The notes under the pieces were generated by a model. That model did no database searches and was not told the origin of the DNA. It worked only from the letters and a program-made list of their open reading frames with translations. From Strongylocentrotus droebachiensis (Eukaryota > Echinodermata > Echinoidea > Camarodonta > Strongylocentrotidae): 64,000 nucleotides of DNA. A program made the position numbers and the translations under genes. Shown here piece by piece: positions 1-11,100 of the stretch. The stretch covers positions 558,001 to 622,000 of the forward strand of contig JAVYIG010000096.1 of NCBI GenBank assembly GCA_035222895.1, in the 5' to 3' direction. Position 1 is the stretch's first letter, and each line of letters begins with the position of its first letter.

Positions 1-1018
1 ATTGGTTAGAAGTTGTTCACAGTGCAACAGTTTACTTTAGAGAGGTGAGAAACTTTCTCGATAGCTACAAAGGCAAGCCTACACACGTGCCTACAGCAAT
101 ATGACGGGGGCTGTAGTTGCTGTAGCAGGGATTGACATGGACATAAACCATTTCAGAGGAACACATTATGAGTCTGATAAACGGTAAATTTAGCTATTTT
201 ATTAGATTTAGGCCAGCTATAGCCGTAGAAGATGTAAGGACTAAGGATTGCTCCAATGCTAGCGCTGGCCGGCCGGCTAGCGATGGCGCTAGCTTCATGG
301 CCTTATTAGTCTTAGCGGCGGCATTGGATAGCCCTGTTGGGCCCTTCAAATGTGTTTGACAGAAAAGTATGGTGGATTTGAGATCTAGATCAGAGGGTCT
401 TGACTAGGCTGCCTTACTAATATTTCAGTGTCAGTTGGTCAAGCCCCAAAACAATTATGTGAGCATCGTTCCTCTCCCATACACTCTCCCATACGTTTTG
501 TGTATAATTTTAAGAATATTATTATTCTAGTCAAATGTCAGAAAGAATTTAGTGTCACTGAATTGCTCTTGTGATTTTTTTAGTTTCTGCATAAATGACC
601 AATATAATTATTGTGTTACTATCTGTTTCAATTGTATGCAGGTCCCAACTGTAGAATAGACATGTTACATCTATATAGAATAGAAACCCTCATTTCAACT
701 TGGGACATCCTTCAAATAGAAATGCAGGATAGGAGTCACCCTTCAACTGTAGAAGTCAAGCTTCCACCAGAGCAGTATTAGATACCGTTCAACTAGATAG
801 AATGGACATTATTACTCCAAATGAATAAAGGACAATATACACCATCTAACTGTAGAATAGATACCTGCCAAGTTTAGAATAGGCACACTCCTCCAGAGCC
901 CCGTTCAACAATGGAGTATAGACTTTTTCCAAGTGTACAGTATTCACAGCTGAAGTTTTATTGATCTTAACTGTATATTAGATGTCATATCATTTGCCTT
1001 ATATTAAGCATTTATACC
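1..1018. other. 5' flank of the XPG/PIN-CXC gene with a degenerate short repeat
   Basis: No gene is recognised here. From about 640 to 960 a degenerate phrase close to AACTGTAGAATAGA recurs at irregular spacing (for example near 647-660 and 848-860), so part of the flank is a decayed minisatellite. I see no inverted arm matching the region after the gene. The promoter of the gene at 1019 should lie here, but no convincing TATA box or splice acceptor was found next to its ATG. Confidence 0.4.
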
Positions 1019-4000
1019 ATGGAGTGCTGTTGTTTTTGCAATAAATCATTGAGTGATGGAGGGCCTACAGTTGAGCTAGGAGCTAAAGGCAGTGATGGAG
1101 TGAATCGTGCAAGCGAACAACGTGAAAGCAATATAAATGTACATCCTGGACAAGTTGTACATGTGAAATGCCGTCGAAACTACTGTGAACCAAATAGAAT
1201 CGCAAAGGAGGTAGCATCAAAACATGTTAAAGTTGAAGAAGAACGTATAGGACTTCGTTCACTCCAACCACCCTTCGATTTCAGAAAGCACTGTATATTC
1301 TGTGGACAACCTGCTAAGTATGATGGGAAAAGGCGAGGATTTGACGTTTTCCCTGTCAGAACCAAAGAATTCCAGGACTCTGTTACACAGATATGCATAC
1401 AAAGAAATGATACTTGGTCCCAAATTGTGTCTGGAAGACTTGCATCTATCAATGATCTTCCCGCAGCTGATGCTATATACCATAAACAATGCATGGTGAA
1501 CTTTAAAACTGACAAACAAATACCAAAGGTATACTCTGTGAGCACAAGCACTTCCAAAAAGGCTAAAACTGGCCGACCTAAAGAGGAGGTGAAATTGACT
1601 GCATTCTTAAAAGTAGTTGAGTTCCTGGAGGAAAATGATGAGGAACAAACAACAGTAGTTGATCTCGTTACTAAGATGCAACAGTATTTACTGGATACAG
1701 ATCACGAGGCCTACAGTGTGGTATACATGAAAAACAAAATACAGGGGCACTTTGGTGAGAGAATCGTTATAACTGAACTGAACGGAAAGCATGATGTAGT
1801 TACATTTTGTAGCACAGTTAGTGCTATTCTGTATGAATTCCACAAGCAGCCAAAGGACAACACACCAGAGCAGGAGAAAATGAGGATTATAAAGACTGCT
1901 GCCTCGCTCATAAAGAATGACGTCAAGTTAAAGAAAATTGCAAGTGACGTTTACCCAACTCCTGCTGAAATGTCGTCTACCACTGCTGCACTTGCATTTC
2001 TCCCTGATTCCCTGCAATTGCTATTAAGGAACATGTTTGTTGGCAAAAAGGTAGATGTGAAACTGGCGTCTATTGGGCAAGCCATAATGCACGCAATACG
2101 GCCAAGGGTTCTCCTTGCTCCTCTCCAGCTTGGACTTGGAATACGAATGCATCATCAATTCTCGTCTCGCTTTCTGATCGACACACTGCATGCGCAATGC
2201 TTCTCCTGCTCTTATCAAGAGGTTAAGAAATATGAAAGAAGTGCAGCAGTTTCTCAAGGAACTGAACTACCAGGCTATGAACCAGGAGAGTGCATTCAGT
2301 ATATTGCAGACAATGTCGACCATAATATCGACACTCTTGATGGATCAGGTACTTTCCACGGAATGGGCATCATAGCTACCAAAACCCCAGGGACAAAGTG
2401 CTGTAAGCCTGTACCTAGAGAAACGGTAACCGCTGAGGACATCGCTGCTGTTGGACGCATCAACATTGAATATTTCAAAGCATCTACAACTGTACAACCT
2501 CTGGTCTACCAGCCGATTGTGAATTGGGGAACAGAAGATCAAACATCAAACCTTGATGTGTTGTGGAAGACATCTTTACTCCTGCGGTCCCCAAGGCCTT
2601 CTTGGTCCGGAACGATGCAGATGGTAAACAAGGGCAACTACCCTGGACAGTCATCTGTTATGTTTCTCCCCATGATTGACATGAATCCTAGTGATCCATC
2701 TTGTGTCTACTCCACTCTGCGTTTTGTCTGTGCCCATGCTAAACAGTATAATACTACACCTGTTCTGACTTTTGATCAGCCGCTTTGGTGGAAAGCACTC
2801 ACAATAATCAGGAGCCAGCCAAGTGACAGTGACTTGAAGCAGATCGTTCTGAGACTTGGAGGATTGCACACTGAAATGAGCTTCCTGGGAAGTATAGGGC
2901 ATTTGATGACGGGCTCAGGACTCCAGGAACTTCTTGAAGTAGTGTATGCCAGCAACTCGGTGAGCCATATGCTGGGTGGAAAAGCAATTTCTAGAGCTGT
3001 GCGGGGCCATTTCCTCGTTGATGCTGCGCTAAATACCACGCTGATAGCAGACTTGTATAACGTACAACTGCCAACTAACGAGGAGAAACCTCCGGAAGTT
3101 CCTAGTGAGCAGGATCAACACCCAGGTGTTCCATGTGGAGTAGCTAACTTCGGGGAGCAGCCCACTGGAGTTCCCTCTGGAACAACTACCAACGACCAGC
3201 AACTTCCTGATCTTCATTGTGATGTAGCAATTGAAGAAGAGCAGATTCCTGAAACCAATTGTGATGCAGCACATGTAGAACAGCAACCTCCAGAAGAGGT
3301 GCATGGAGTAGCACGTGGGGGAGACCATTCTTCTGAAGTTCAGTTTCCTTGTGGCACAGACGTAAATGAACCTGCAACAGATACCATGAAGGAACAAGAT
3401 ATCAAAGAAACAGATTTGGGAGAAGCACAAAAACTGTATGATAGACTCTTGTCTGCCACAGCATTGGTGGGTGACATTTGTTCCTCTGAAGTCATTGACC
3501 AAATTCTTAGGCAAATAAAGGCCAAGAAGGAGACCTTGACCACGCGAACAGCAGTTCTCTGGTTGCAGTATATGGACATGATAGACATTTTGCGCAAGTT
3601 TATCAAAGCTGAGAGAACAGGAAACTGGGAGCTTCATCTGCAGGCTATCCATGACATGCTACCATATTTTGCCGCTTCTGGACACATCCTGTATGCTAAA
3701 TCTGCCTATGTCTACTTGCAAATGATGCGTGAACTACCACACACACACCCTGAAGTCTACATGAGATTCCGAGAAGGGTATCACGTAGTAAGGAGAAGTG
3801 ATCGCTACTGGGCAGGACTGTCTACCGATCTCATCATAGAACAGGTGTTAATGAGAAGTTTAAAGACAAGTGGTGGTCTTACAAGGGGCAGTGGTATGTC
3901 CGAAATCCAACGTACAGTTTGGCTTCTGTCAATGCCAATACGTGCAGAAGTAAACGCCGCAATGCAAGATCTTACTAATGCTTACCTCTTCACAAGTGAG

Positions 4001-5713
4001 CAACACAAAGATGTATCAAGTGCCAGACAGAGTAGGGATGTTAGCGACACGCTGGAAATACTGAACTACCTCAGCCAACGTAATCCATTCAGTCCAGACA
4101 CTACTCTGCACAGTATAGCGAATGGAATGACTGCAGATGAAACTGTAAATGTAGACCAATCCAAAGACGTCGGTAACAAGATACTGAACTCCATGGCTGG
4201 AAAGAAAGTGGATGAACATTCATTCAAAAGAAGTGATCAAGCAGTGACATTAGGTGCAAGGACTGCTGTAAAGATCGGCGATGAATCTGTTCATGTAGAC
4301 CCACAGCTCCTTTTCCAGAGACTGGTCATTGTCAGTAGGGAACGTGAAGGTACTTTAGCATCAGTTTTCAGCTACGAGTTATGCAGTCACCCCCCTGCTC
4401 TGTTTGAATCATCATGTCTCCCCCTACAGGCCGACAAACCAGTCCTAGCAGATGCACTTTGGAAGGTGTTTGAACATGAGCTGACACGAGAGCAGACACT
4501 ACCCAGTGGTGATGTTCATTATGTTCTGGATGGTGGTGCACTACTTCACCGTTTTCCTTGGCCACGTGAGAGCACTTTCAACAACATATGCCAGCTATAT
4601 GTCAATTATGCCAGCAGCAAATATGGAAGGCCAACGGTTGTTTTTGATGGCTATCAAGGCGGTCCGTCAACCAAGGACGCAACACATCTTAGACGATCAG
4701 GAGGTTGTCAAGGCCTGACTGTCAACTTTGCAGAGGACATGGTAATCAAATCCAAGAAAGACGAATTTCTTGCAAATGAAGTTAACAAGCAACGCTTCAT
4801 AAACCTACTCAGTTCCAAGCTCGAAATGCATGGTTGCACTGTATCTCATGCAAGAGGAGATGCAGATCTCTTAATTGTTACTACAGCGGTAGAAGCAGCT
4901 CAGTTTAAAGACACAGTTCTTGTCGGGGATGATACAGACCTTCTCATCTTGCTGATCTACCACGCTGATCTGAATGCAAAGGACGTCTTTTTTGCACCTG
5001 AGCCCAAGGCAAACTCCAAGAAGAATCGAACATGGAATATCAAAAAGCTGAAGGAAACTCTAGGAAGTAGTGTGTGTGGCAACATTCTTTTTGTCCATGC
5101 GCTTCTGGGCTGCGACACAACGTCTCGCATATTTGGACTAGGGAAAGGCGTAGCACTGAAGAAAATCATGAAGAATGACGACTTCTGTGAGCTTGCCAAG
5201 GCATTTAGTCAGCCAGCATCAGACCTGAAGGAGACCATTATTACAGCTGGAGAGAAGGCACTTGTATGCCTGTATGGTGGTGACTCAACAGAAGATCTAG
5301 ATTCTTTGAGGTACAGAAGATATTGCGTAAAGGTATCGTCAATGTCGTCTGCCTTAGAAGCAAAGACTTTGCCCCCAACTTCAGCAGCAGCAAAGTTCCA
5401 TAGTCTGCGTGTGTACTATCAGATACTAGAATGGAAAGGAATGGCAGACAAACTGACACCAGTAGACTGGGGTTGGCAGGTCACGGATGGGAAGTATCTT
5501 CCAATACAAACTGATAAACCACCAGCACCCGCATCACTCCTTAAAATCATCAGATGTGGATGCAAGAAAGACTGTGCAACCAAGAAATGCACGTGCCGGA
5601 AGTATGGCCTCCAATGTTCAACAGCCTGCACTGATTGTCGTGGCACTAGTTGCACCAACTCACCACCACCAGACCTAGAACTTGATGATACTACTGACCA
5701 GCGTGCCACATAA
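1019..5713 (+). CDS. Intact intronless XPG/PIN-like nuclease-fold protein with terminal CXC domain (mobile-element-type family)
   Basis: A single open frame of 1564 aa. Seen: N-terminal Cys/His clusters (Cys3-Cys7 with His48/Cys51/Cys56; then Cys92-x2-Cys95, Cys126 and His155-x3-Cys158) that look like two zinc-binding knuckles; an acidic, imperfectly repeated linker at about residues 690-780 (units like EEQxPxxxCxVA); a helical middle with GGLHTEMSFLGSIGHLM; a C-terminal FEN1/XPG/PIN-like region with acidic residues in expected spots (D1171 in VLDGGALLH, D1210 in VVFDGY, D1281/D1283 in GDAD, D1304/D1305/D1307 in GDDTDLLIL, D1366 in LLGCDTTS); and a CXC domain at 1512-1547 (CGCKKDC, CTCRKYGLQC). 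Known: proteins of this shape are multicopy and unnamed in invertebrates, and sea urchin Academ-type transposons are reported to carry an XPG nuclease. Inferred: a nuclease or transposition-associated protein of mobile origin. A decayed relative lies at 24583-31192. It faces the ROCO gene tail to tail. No helicase or DDE motif was recognised, and activity is unproven. Confidence 0.8.
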   Translation: MECCCFCNKSLSDGGPTVELGAKGSDGVNRASEQRESNINVHPGQVVHVKCRRNYCEPNRIAKEVASKHVKVEEERIGLRSLQPPFDFRKHCIFCGQPAKYDGKRRGFDVFPVRTKEFQDSVTQICIQRNDTWSQIVSGRLASINDLPAADAIYHKQCMVNFKTDKQIPKVYSVSTSTSKKAKTGRPKEEVKLTAFLKVVEFLEENDEEQTTVVDLVTKMQQYLLDTDHEAYSVVYMKNKIQGHFGERIVITELNGKHDVVTFCSTVSAILYEFHKQPKDNTPEQEKMRIIKTAASLIKNDVKLKKIASDVYPTPAEMSSTTAALAFLPDSLQLLLRNMFVGKKVDVKLASIGQAIMHAIRPRVLLAPLQLGLGIRMHHQFSSRFLIDTLHAQCFSCSYQEVKKYERSAAVSQGTELPGYEPGECIQYIADNVDHNIDTLDGSGTFHGMGIIATKTPGTKCCKPVPRETVTAEDIAAVGRINIEYFKASTTVQPLVYQPIVNWGTEDQTSNLDVLWKTSLLLRSPRPSWSGTMQMVNKGNYPGQSSVMFLPMIDMNPSDPSCVYSTLRFVCAHAKQYNTTPVLTFDQPLWWKALTIIRSQPSDSDLKQIVLRLGGLHTEMSFLGSIGHLMTGSGLQELLEVVYASNSVSHMLGGKAISRAVRGHFLVDAALNTTLIADLYNVQLPTNEEKPPEVPSEQDQHPGVPCGVANFGEQPTGVPSGTTTNDQQLPDLHCDVAIEEEQIPETNCDAAHVEQQPPEEVHGVARGGDHSSEVQFPCGTDVNEPATDTMKEQDIKETDLGEAQKLYDRLLSATALVGDICSSEVIDQILRQIKAKKETLTTRTAVLWLQYMDMIDILRKFIKAERTGNWELHLQAIHDMLPYFAASGHILYAKSAYVYLQMMRELPHTHPEVYMRFREGYHVVRRSDRYWAGLSTDLIIEQVLMRSLKTSGGLTRGSGMSEIQRTVWLLSMPIRAEVNAAMQDLTNAYLFTSEQHKDVSSARQSRDVSDTLEILNYLSQRNPFSPDTTLHSIANGMTADETVNVDQSKDVGNKILNSMAGKKVDEHSFKRSDQAVTLGARTAVKIGDESVHVDPQLLFQRLVIVSREREGTLASVFSYELCSHPPALFESSCLPLQADKPVLADALWKVFEHELTREQTLPSGDVHYVLDGGALLHRFPWPRESTFNNICQLYVNYASSKYGRPTVVFDGYQGGPSTKDATHLRRSGGCQGLTVNFAEDMVIKSKKDEFLANEVNKQRFINLLSSKLEMHGCTVSHARGDADLLIVTTAVEAAQFKDTVLVGDDTDLLILLIYHADLNAKDVFFAPEPKANSKKNRTWNIKKLKETLGSSVCGNILFVHALLGCDTTSRIFGLGKGVALKKIMKNDDFCELAKAFSQPASDLKETIITAGEKALVCLYGGDSTEDLDSLRYRRYCVKVSSMSSALEAKTLPPTSAAAKFHSLRVYYQILEWKGMADKLTPVDWGWQVTDGKYLPIQTDKPPAPASLLKIIRCGCKKDCATKKCTCRKYGLQCSTACTDCRGTSCTNSPPPDLELDDTTDQRAT

Positions 5714-6340
5714 ATGTATGTTTGTTGGAGACTTCCAATAAGAACTGAACTCGGATTTGTGAACCAATGTTGACATATGTTATAGCTACTCTGGAATGCA
5801 TTGTAAGGTGAGAAACAAAACTAAATTGAATATGTATGTGTTTATGCAAACTAAAGAACCTAATTATGATATGTTTGTAATTTAAAAATATTTTTACAAC
5901 ATGAACAAGTGTTGTCGAAATTATTCTGATATTACATAGGACAAGAATTATAATTATAATCAATTCTCTAAAAAAATATAAAAAATGCCTGATTTGGCAG
6001 CCATTTTGAATTTATGCAAATTTGGACACTCAATTAGGCACCTGAAACTTTGCGCGAACATAAGCATTCTTGAAAATATCTTTTTAGACATTCAAAGTAC
6101 ACTAAAAGTATTTTTAAAGGTATGTAATGTGAAAATTTTGACCAAATCTAGGTGAAAACAGTAGAATTGGCGCCATTTTGGATTTATGCAAATTAGACAC
6201 ACTTCCACTACATGGATTTTTTTGGACTTTTAGTATGTCATTTTGGGGACCTTACTGAAATGCATTCCGGTGAAAAAAATTCTATTGCAATTTGTTTGAC
6301 CTCAAAACACAATATTCCTAGCCTATTAACGGAGCACGGC
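5714..6340. other. 3' flank of the XPG/PIN-CXC gene, two copies of a short repeat
   Basis: AT-rich with no gene. A block containing GCCATTTTGAATTTATGCAA at about 6000 recurs as GCCATTTTGGATTTATGCAA at about 6172, so part of this flank is an imperfect ~175-bp duplication. No AATAAA was noticed close behind the stop codon at 5713. Confidence 0.35.
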
Positions 6341-6668
6341 ATTGCTTAGCCAATGAATCATGACTGTACGCAGCGGGCGCTAGGGTACGTCGACGCCCCC
6401 ACAAAAACAAAAAATCTAAGAAAATGCAATAAATTGTCAATAATTCATTGCATTTTGCCCCGACCCCCAACATAAACAAATCCTCTATGTGGGCATGCCT
6501 TGAACCATAATTCATGGCCCTACAGAGTATTTTTTCCTGTTGGGGATTGGGGAAAAATGCAATGAATCATTGATAATTTATTGTATTTTATTTGTTTATT
6601 TTTTGTGTGGGGGCGTCGACGTACCCTAGCGCCCGCTGCGTACAGTCATGATTCATTAACTAAGCAAT
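6341..6668. mobile_element. Palindromic MITE with ~65-bp near-perfect inverted ends
   Basis: The element starts ATTGCTTAG and ends CTAAGCAAT. The inverted ends share GTACGCAGCGGGCGCTAGGG and GTCGACGCCCCCAC with very few differences, and the pairing continues inward through the AATGCAATAAATT stretch, so almost all 328 bp can fold on itself. GGC on each side (6338-6340 and 6669-6671) would be a 3-bp target duplication. No coding capacity. A 3-bp duplication fits PIF/Harbinger- or Academ-type elements, but the superfamily is not certain. Confidence 0.75.
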
Positions 6669-7000
6669 GGCCTCGTTACTGTGAGCCCCCAGGATAAAAA
6701 CCGTGTCGATGTGCTATATTAGTGCCCTTTTATGAGGCATTAATCCCCATTACTGTCAGTTATGACTTAAGGACGTAGGTCCCCTAGTTGATTAGCATAG
6801 TAGCACACACAACATGCTTTAGCAATCACGCAAAACAAACACTCCCCAATTCTCATTCAATAAAATCTGAGAATGTATACTATTATCTAGATATATTAGG
6901 AATAAATCATTGTCAAAATCATTCAAAAAATTGGGATAAAAATAATTATTCCACCATTATGACCAACAGTGTATTTGGAGTAATTTGCGCCTATCATTAA

Positions 7001-7150
7001 CTGATGGTCAGTAGTTATTACATGTATTGATGCCGATGGTTATTTTGATGGTCAGTAGTTATTAAACGTATTAATGCCTATGATTATCTGATGGTCAGTA
7101 GTTATAAAACGTATTAATGCCTATGAATATATGATGGTTAGTAGATAAAA
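7001..7150. repeat. ~47-bp tandem repeat, about three copies
   Basis: The phrase TGATGGTCAGTAGTTATTA followed by CGTATTAATGCC recurs about every 47 bp with a few substitutions per copy. It lies in the spacer between the two convergent genes. Confidence 0.7.
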
Positions 7151-7805
7151 AATGCACATGGTTTTCCTAACAATTCATTGACAGCCTCCCGAGTACTTTG
7201 ATATCATTTTTTTTCCAATTTCTTAATTATATTGAAAAGGAAGCTTTCTCTGTGCACCATTAAGGTGAAAAGCTATCAAGGATTCCTTCCCATCAGATTC
7301 ATTTCATATATTGAATCCATATACCTCCTAATTCAACATCATCACTATCAAAAATTCTCTTCAGCTCGGATAAGCTTCCGCCTGTCTTGTTTTTCCATAT
7401 AGAAAGACACTCCCTCGTCGCTTTTTGTTATGTGCTACCGGGCGTGTGCAGAATTGATGATGCCTTGTTGTACCCAATACCGAGTCCATCGGCCAAGTGA
7501 TAGTATTTATCGTGAGGGACCTGGGATCCAAGAATGTTCAGTTTCCAAACTGATACTTTGTCTCTATACAGCAAGGATGTAAACAATAAGGACATATTAT
7601 GTAAAGTGTGTCTAAACTCAATCTCAATTTCTGCCTACTCGTATTGTCACAACTTCCATGAGCAGATCTTCACTAATTTAGGTAGAAGTATTCTGCCGAA
7701 TTCATTTGTTAAGCTAGAGCTAAGAGCGTGAGTAGTAATTGAAGACTTTGTCAATTTATATTTCAATTTTCTTAACATTTCGGGTCGATATCGCTCTGTA
7801 AGCTA
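7151..7805. other. Spacer downstream of the ROCO gene's last exon
   Basis: No gene is recognised. The ROCO gene's 3' UTR and poly(A) site, on the minus strand, should lie here if the stop at 7806 is used. I did not find a clear AATAAA on that strand near the stop. Confidence 0.3.
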
Positions 7806-8136
7806 TTAAGGCCTTTTAGAACATTCATCCTCCAGGTATTCAAGACAAGTACAGCACTCACCTGCAAACTCTGCAAACCCAGCAAATATCAAGGCTTCAT
7901 TCAGCAGCGCTTTCTGTGAGACCTGCGGAGTGTTCTTCTTCCAATCAATGAGCATACCAAGTGTTCCTTCACTGCAAATCTGGCCATCTCTCCGAGTATT
8001 GGAGGCTTTGAACTGCATCCACCTCTCATATGTAAAACCTAACTTTAGGGCGAATTTTGGCAGGTTCGTATGATTTCCAAGCTTTTCTGCAAGATCATGT
8101 AGTTCCATCTCTGATATTCCAAGATGAACGTGTTCG
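7806..8136 (-). CDS. ROCO last exon: Death domain
   Basis: 331 nt, entered in phase 2, ending at a stop at 7806-7808. Encodes ISEMELHDLAEKLGNHTNLP, KFALKLGFTYERWMQFKASN and KNTPQVSQKALLNEALIFAG, a six-helix Death fold with the usual L-x-x-LG and W positions, then a short tail ECCTCLEYLEDECSKRP. A strong GTGAGT donor lies inside the exon after codon GCA G (exon end 7862), so an alternative C-terminus is possible. Confidence 0.87.
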
Positions 8137-11100
8137 CTGTAATGAGGATGATGGCAAAATTTAGTACCATATAATTCTTGAAAAAAGGTTCAAACAGTTG
8201 GAGTTATGACAAACAGTTTGCCGATGGCGCCACGACAAACATGACAAATCATGTCTTTCAAACAAAGGAAACAATTACATTTCCTATAATGCATAACCAT
8301 ACGATGGACAATAATCTGTTCACAATTTCGTTCTCTTCGAATATTGGAAGCCTTGTAAAGCATCTATTTTTTCATGAGGAAAAACTATATATCTAAAAGC
8401 CAACATTTACAGACTGGTGTGTTTCTGCATGGTTGATCTGAGGGTACAGTGTAAAATGCCAAAGGTAAAACAAATGCTGTAGGCAGGTGGGTCAGACGTA
8501 AAAATGCCAGTGGTAACATTTTCAAGGGTAAAAATGTCAGAAGTCAAAATGCCGGAGAGCAAAAAAAGGTCAGATGTTAGAATATCAGAGTTGAAATATC
8601 GGAGTAAATGTGTCAGAGGTAAAAATATCAGGGGTAAGAATGTTAAAGGTAAGAATGCTAGAGGTAAGGGAGAACTCTACACAATCAACTGGCACAATAC
8701 AGTTTTGCTTTTACCTTTCCTTTCCCTTGATCATGTAGATCAACTTATTTGGCTTTAATAATGCCAAAAATAGTTATGAGCCTATACATTATGCGTGGTT
8801 TGAGAATATATTGCGGTGGATAGTGAAAGGGTAAGGGAGGGGGTCTAGGGGCTTCTAGCTGTTTCTAAACTCGTATCCCTCTCCACCCCGTTCCACTTCC
8901 AAAATATTCAACCTTATTAGATAAACGCTAATGGCAGTTGTGTGGAAGAAGCATATAATGATATACTCGTGTGAATTTCGCTTCATTTAAAAAGAAAGTC
9001 AGCGACGTTCTGGTTCCCCGGCAGAATGATATTCTGCTCCATAATTATGGTTTGTCACATATGCTACAAAATTCCTTTGGAAATCCCTTGTATTATTGAA
9101 TGGTATCATTATTTTGTTTCCATAATAATGTATATATCGAGTAAGTCCACTCATTGGTGTCAAATGGACATTTAAAAAAGGACGATTGCAAAATCAGCTT
9201 GAGCAATTAAGCGCAGTATTTAGTGATCACGCTTCTGCCTCTCTTTTGCACTGCCCAAGGTCATGCCGCGCACTCACAATGTTCGTTTGTCCCCTCTTGA
9301 TCTCCCATCTTCATCGCTAGAGTCAGTCCGTTGGTCTGTTTGCTTTTTTCTCTTCCTTGGACGTCCATCTAAACTGTCATCCTCGGAACCATCGCTCATT
9401 GTTCGTTTGTCACGTCCTGTTATTTTATCTTCGTCGGTAATAGAGTCAGTCTTTGGGTTGGTCTCCTTGTCTCTCTTCGTTGAGGGTTCGCCCAGACTGT
9501 CATCCTCGGAACCATGGCTGATTGTTCGTTTGTTTCCTCTTGTTCTTCTATCTTCATCGTTAGTAGAGTCAGTCTTTCGGTTGGTCTTCTTGTCTCTCTT
9601 CGTTGAGGGTTCGCCCAGACTGTCATCCTCGGAACCATGGCTGATTGTTCGTTTGTTTCCTCTTGTTCTTCCATCTTCATCGTTAGTAGAGTCAGTCTTT
9701 CGGTTGGTCTTCTTGTCTCTCTTCGTTGAGGGTTCGCCCAGACTGTCATCCTCGGAACCATGGCTCAACGTTTGTTTGTTCCCTCTTGTTATTTCATCTT
9801 CGTCGCTAGAGTCATTTGTTCGGTTTGTCTTCTTCTTTCGTTTCCTTGGAGGTCCATCGTCATCCTCGAAACCATGCCTCTTTCTACTTATGGACAAAAA
9901 ATAATAAAATGAGACGACATTAGTAGACGAACCGAAAATAAGGAGTAACAGTATATATAACTAAGCAAGTTATATACGGCAGTAAGTAAATGTTTAATCC
10001 CCAAACTGGTACCATGATAGTATAATAATTTTCTGAACTATGAAGTTTGCTCTTTCCCGCAAAGTTCGTAATTTCGAATGTTTATAATTCTGATAAATTT
10101 TCCCTTTCCATGAATTTACTGTTCCGGGAATTTTGTTTACCGTGCATGATATTTTTCTTAAAGCGTGAAATCCATATAACATTATTTTTCAAATTTGTTG
10201 CCGTTCAAAATCTTAATAATCAAGAATGATTTATTCATATATATTGTATAACATACACATGTATATAATTTTTATATCACAAAATGTCCAGCGGAACAGA
10301 GTTCCGACGAGATGCAGTGTTGAAATATGTATTAAAGACTATTAAAAGAAACCTCACCCTCAAAAATATCTTAAATTATTCTGAGAGATTTATTGTATTC
10401 TCGCCCACTAATCTACAAGATTCTCCAACAATGTGAATGAGAGATATAAAGCGAGACATTCTTTATAGCATAATGTACAGTTTCTCAGCACAACCTGGGC
10501 ATCGCCATTTTCTCGATAATGTGGCAATCTATGCAGAGTCATTTATCAAGTAATGGATGCTTCCTTCCCAGCGTGTGTGTTGACGAAGAATGTAATTTGA
10601 TCTGCTATTTGTACTACAATCATGAGTATGCAAACTTGTGCTCTTGTAGGGTGAAGTTTGTGCATGAATAATATAGATTTGCCAACTACTATACATTATT
10701 TTTGTAATAAATGAGTTATACATTTTCCTTGTTTAATTGTTTGCCTTCTCAGCTGTGATTTCCCTCTTTAAAAAGTATAGGTTTCGTTCGAAATCGAAAA
10801 GTTAAAAAAAAAGGAAGTTTGTGAATGATACATGTACGAGTTCGCTTGGTACGTCTCATTATGAAGAAAACAGCTGCGCCCATGTCATGCAAAAAGGCAT
10901 TACATCGTGTCAAAATTATTTTCATTTATAATATCTCTTGTAAACTTTCAGAATGTTGTACATCAATGCACATAAATAAATCTCATTTTCCAGTAATCCT
11001 ACGTTTATTTTGGGTGTAATATTTTCTGCGTTTGGGGGAATATTAAACAAAGTTGTGTTTATGTGTTACATACCCTTCAACGCGGGAATAATTTAATTCT

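Noticed and set aside
3029-3652. Minus-strand open frame of 207 aa inside the nuclease-family gene
   Set aside because: It opposes the acidic repeat of the 1564-aa protein; the sense frame has clear domains and the antisense one has no recognisable motif.
9263-9904. Open + strand frame of 213 aa over the 123-bp repeat
   Set aside because: It is the mirror of the repeat exon. The minus strand has a perfect donor, an acceptor and phases matching both neighbouring ROCO exons; the + strand has none of this.
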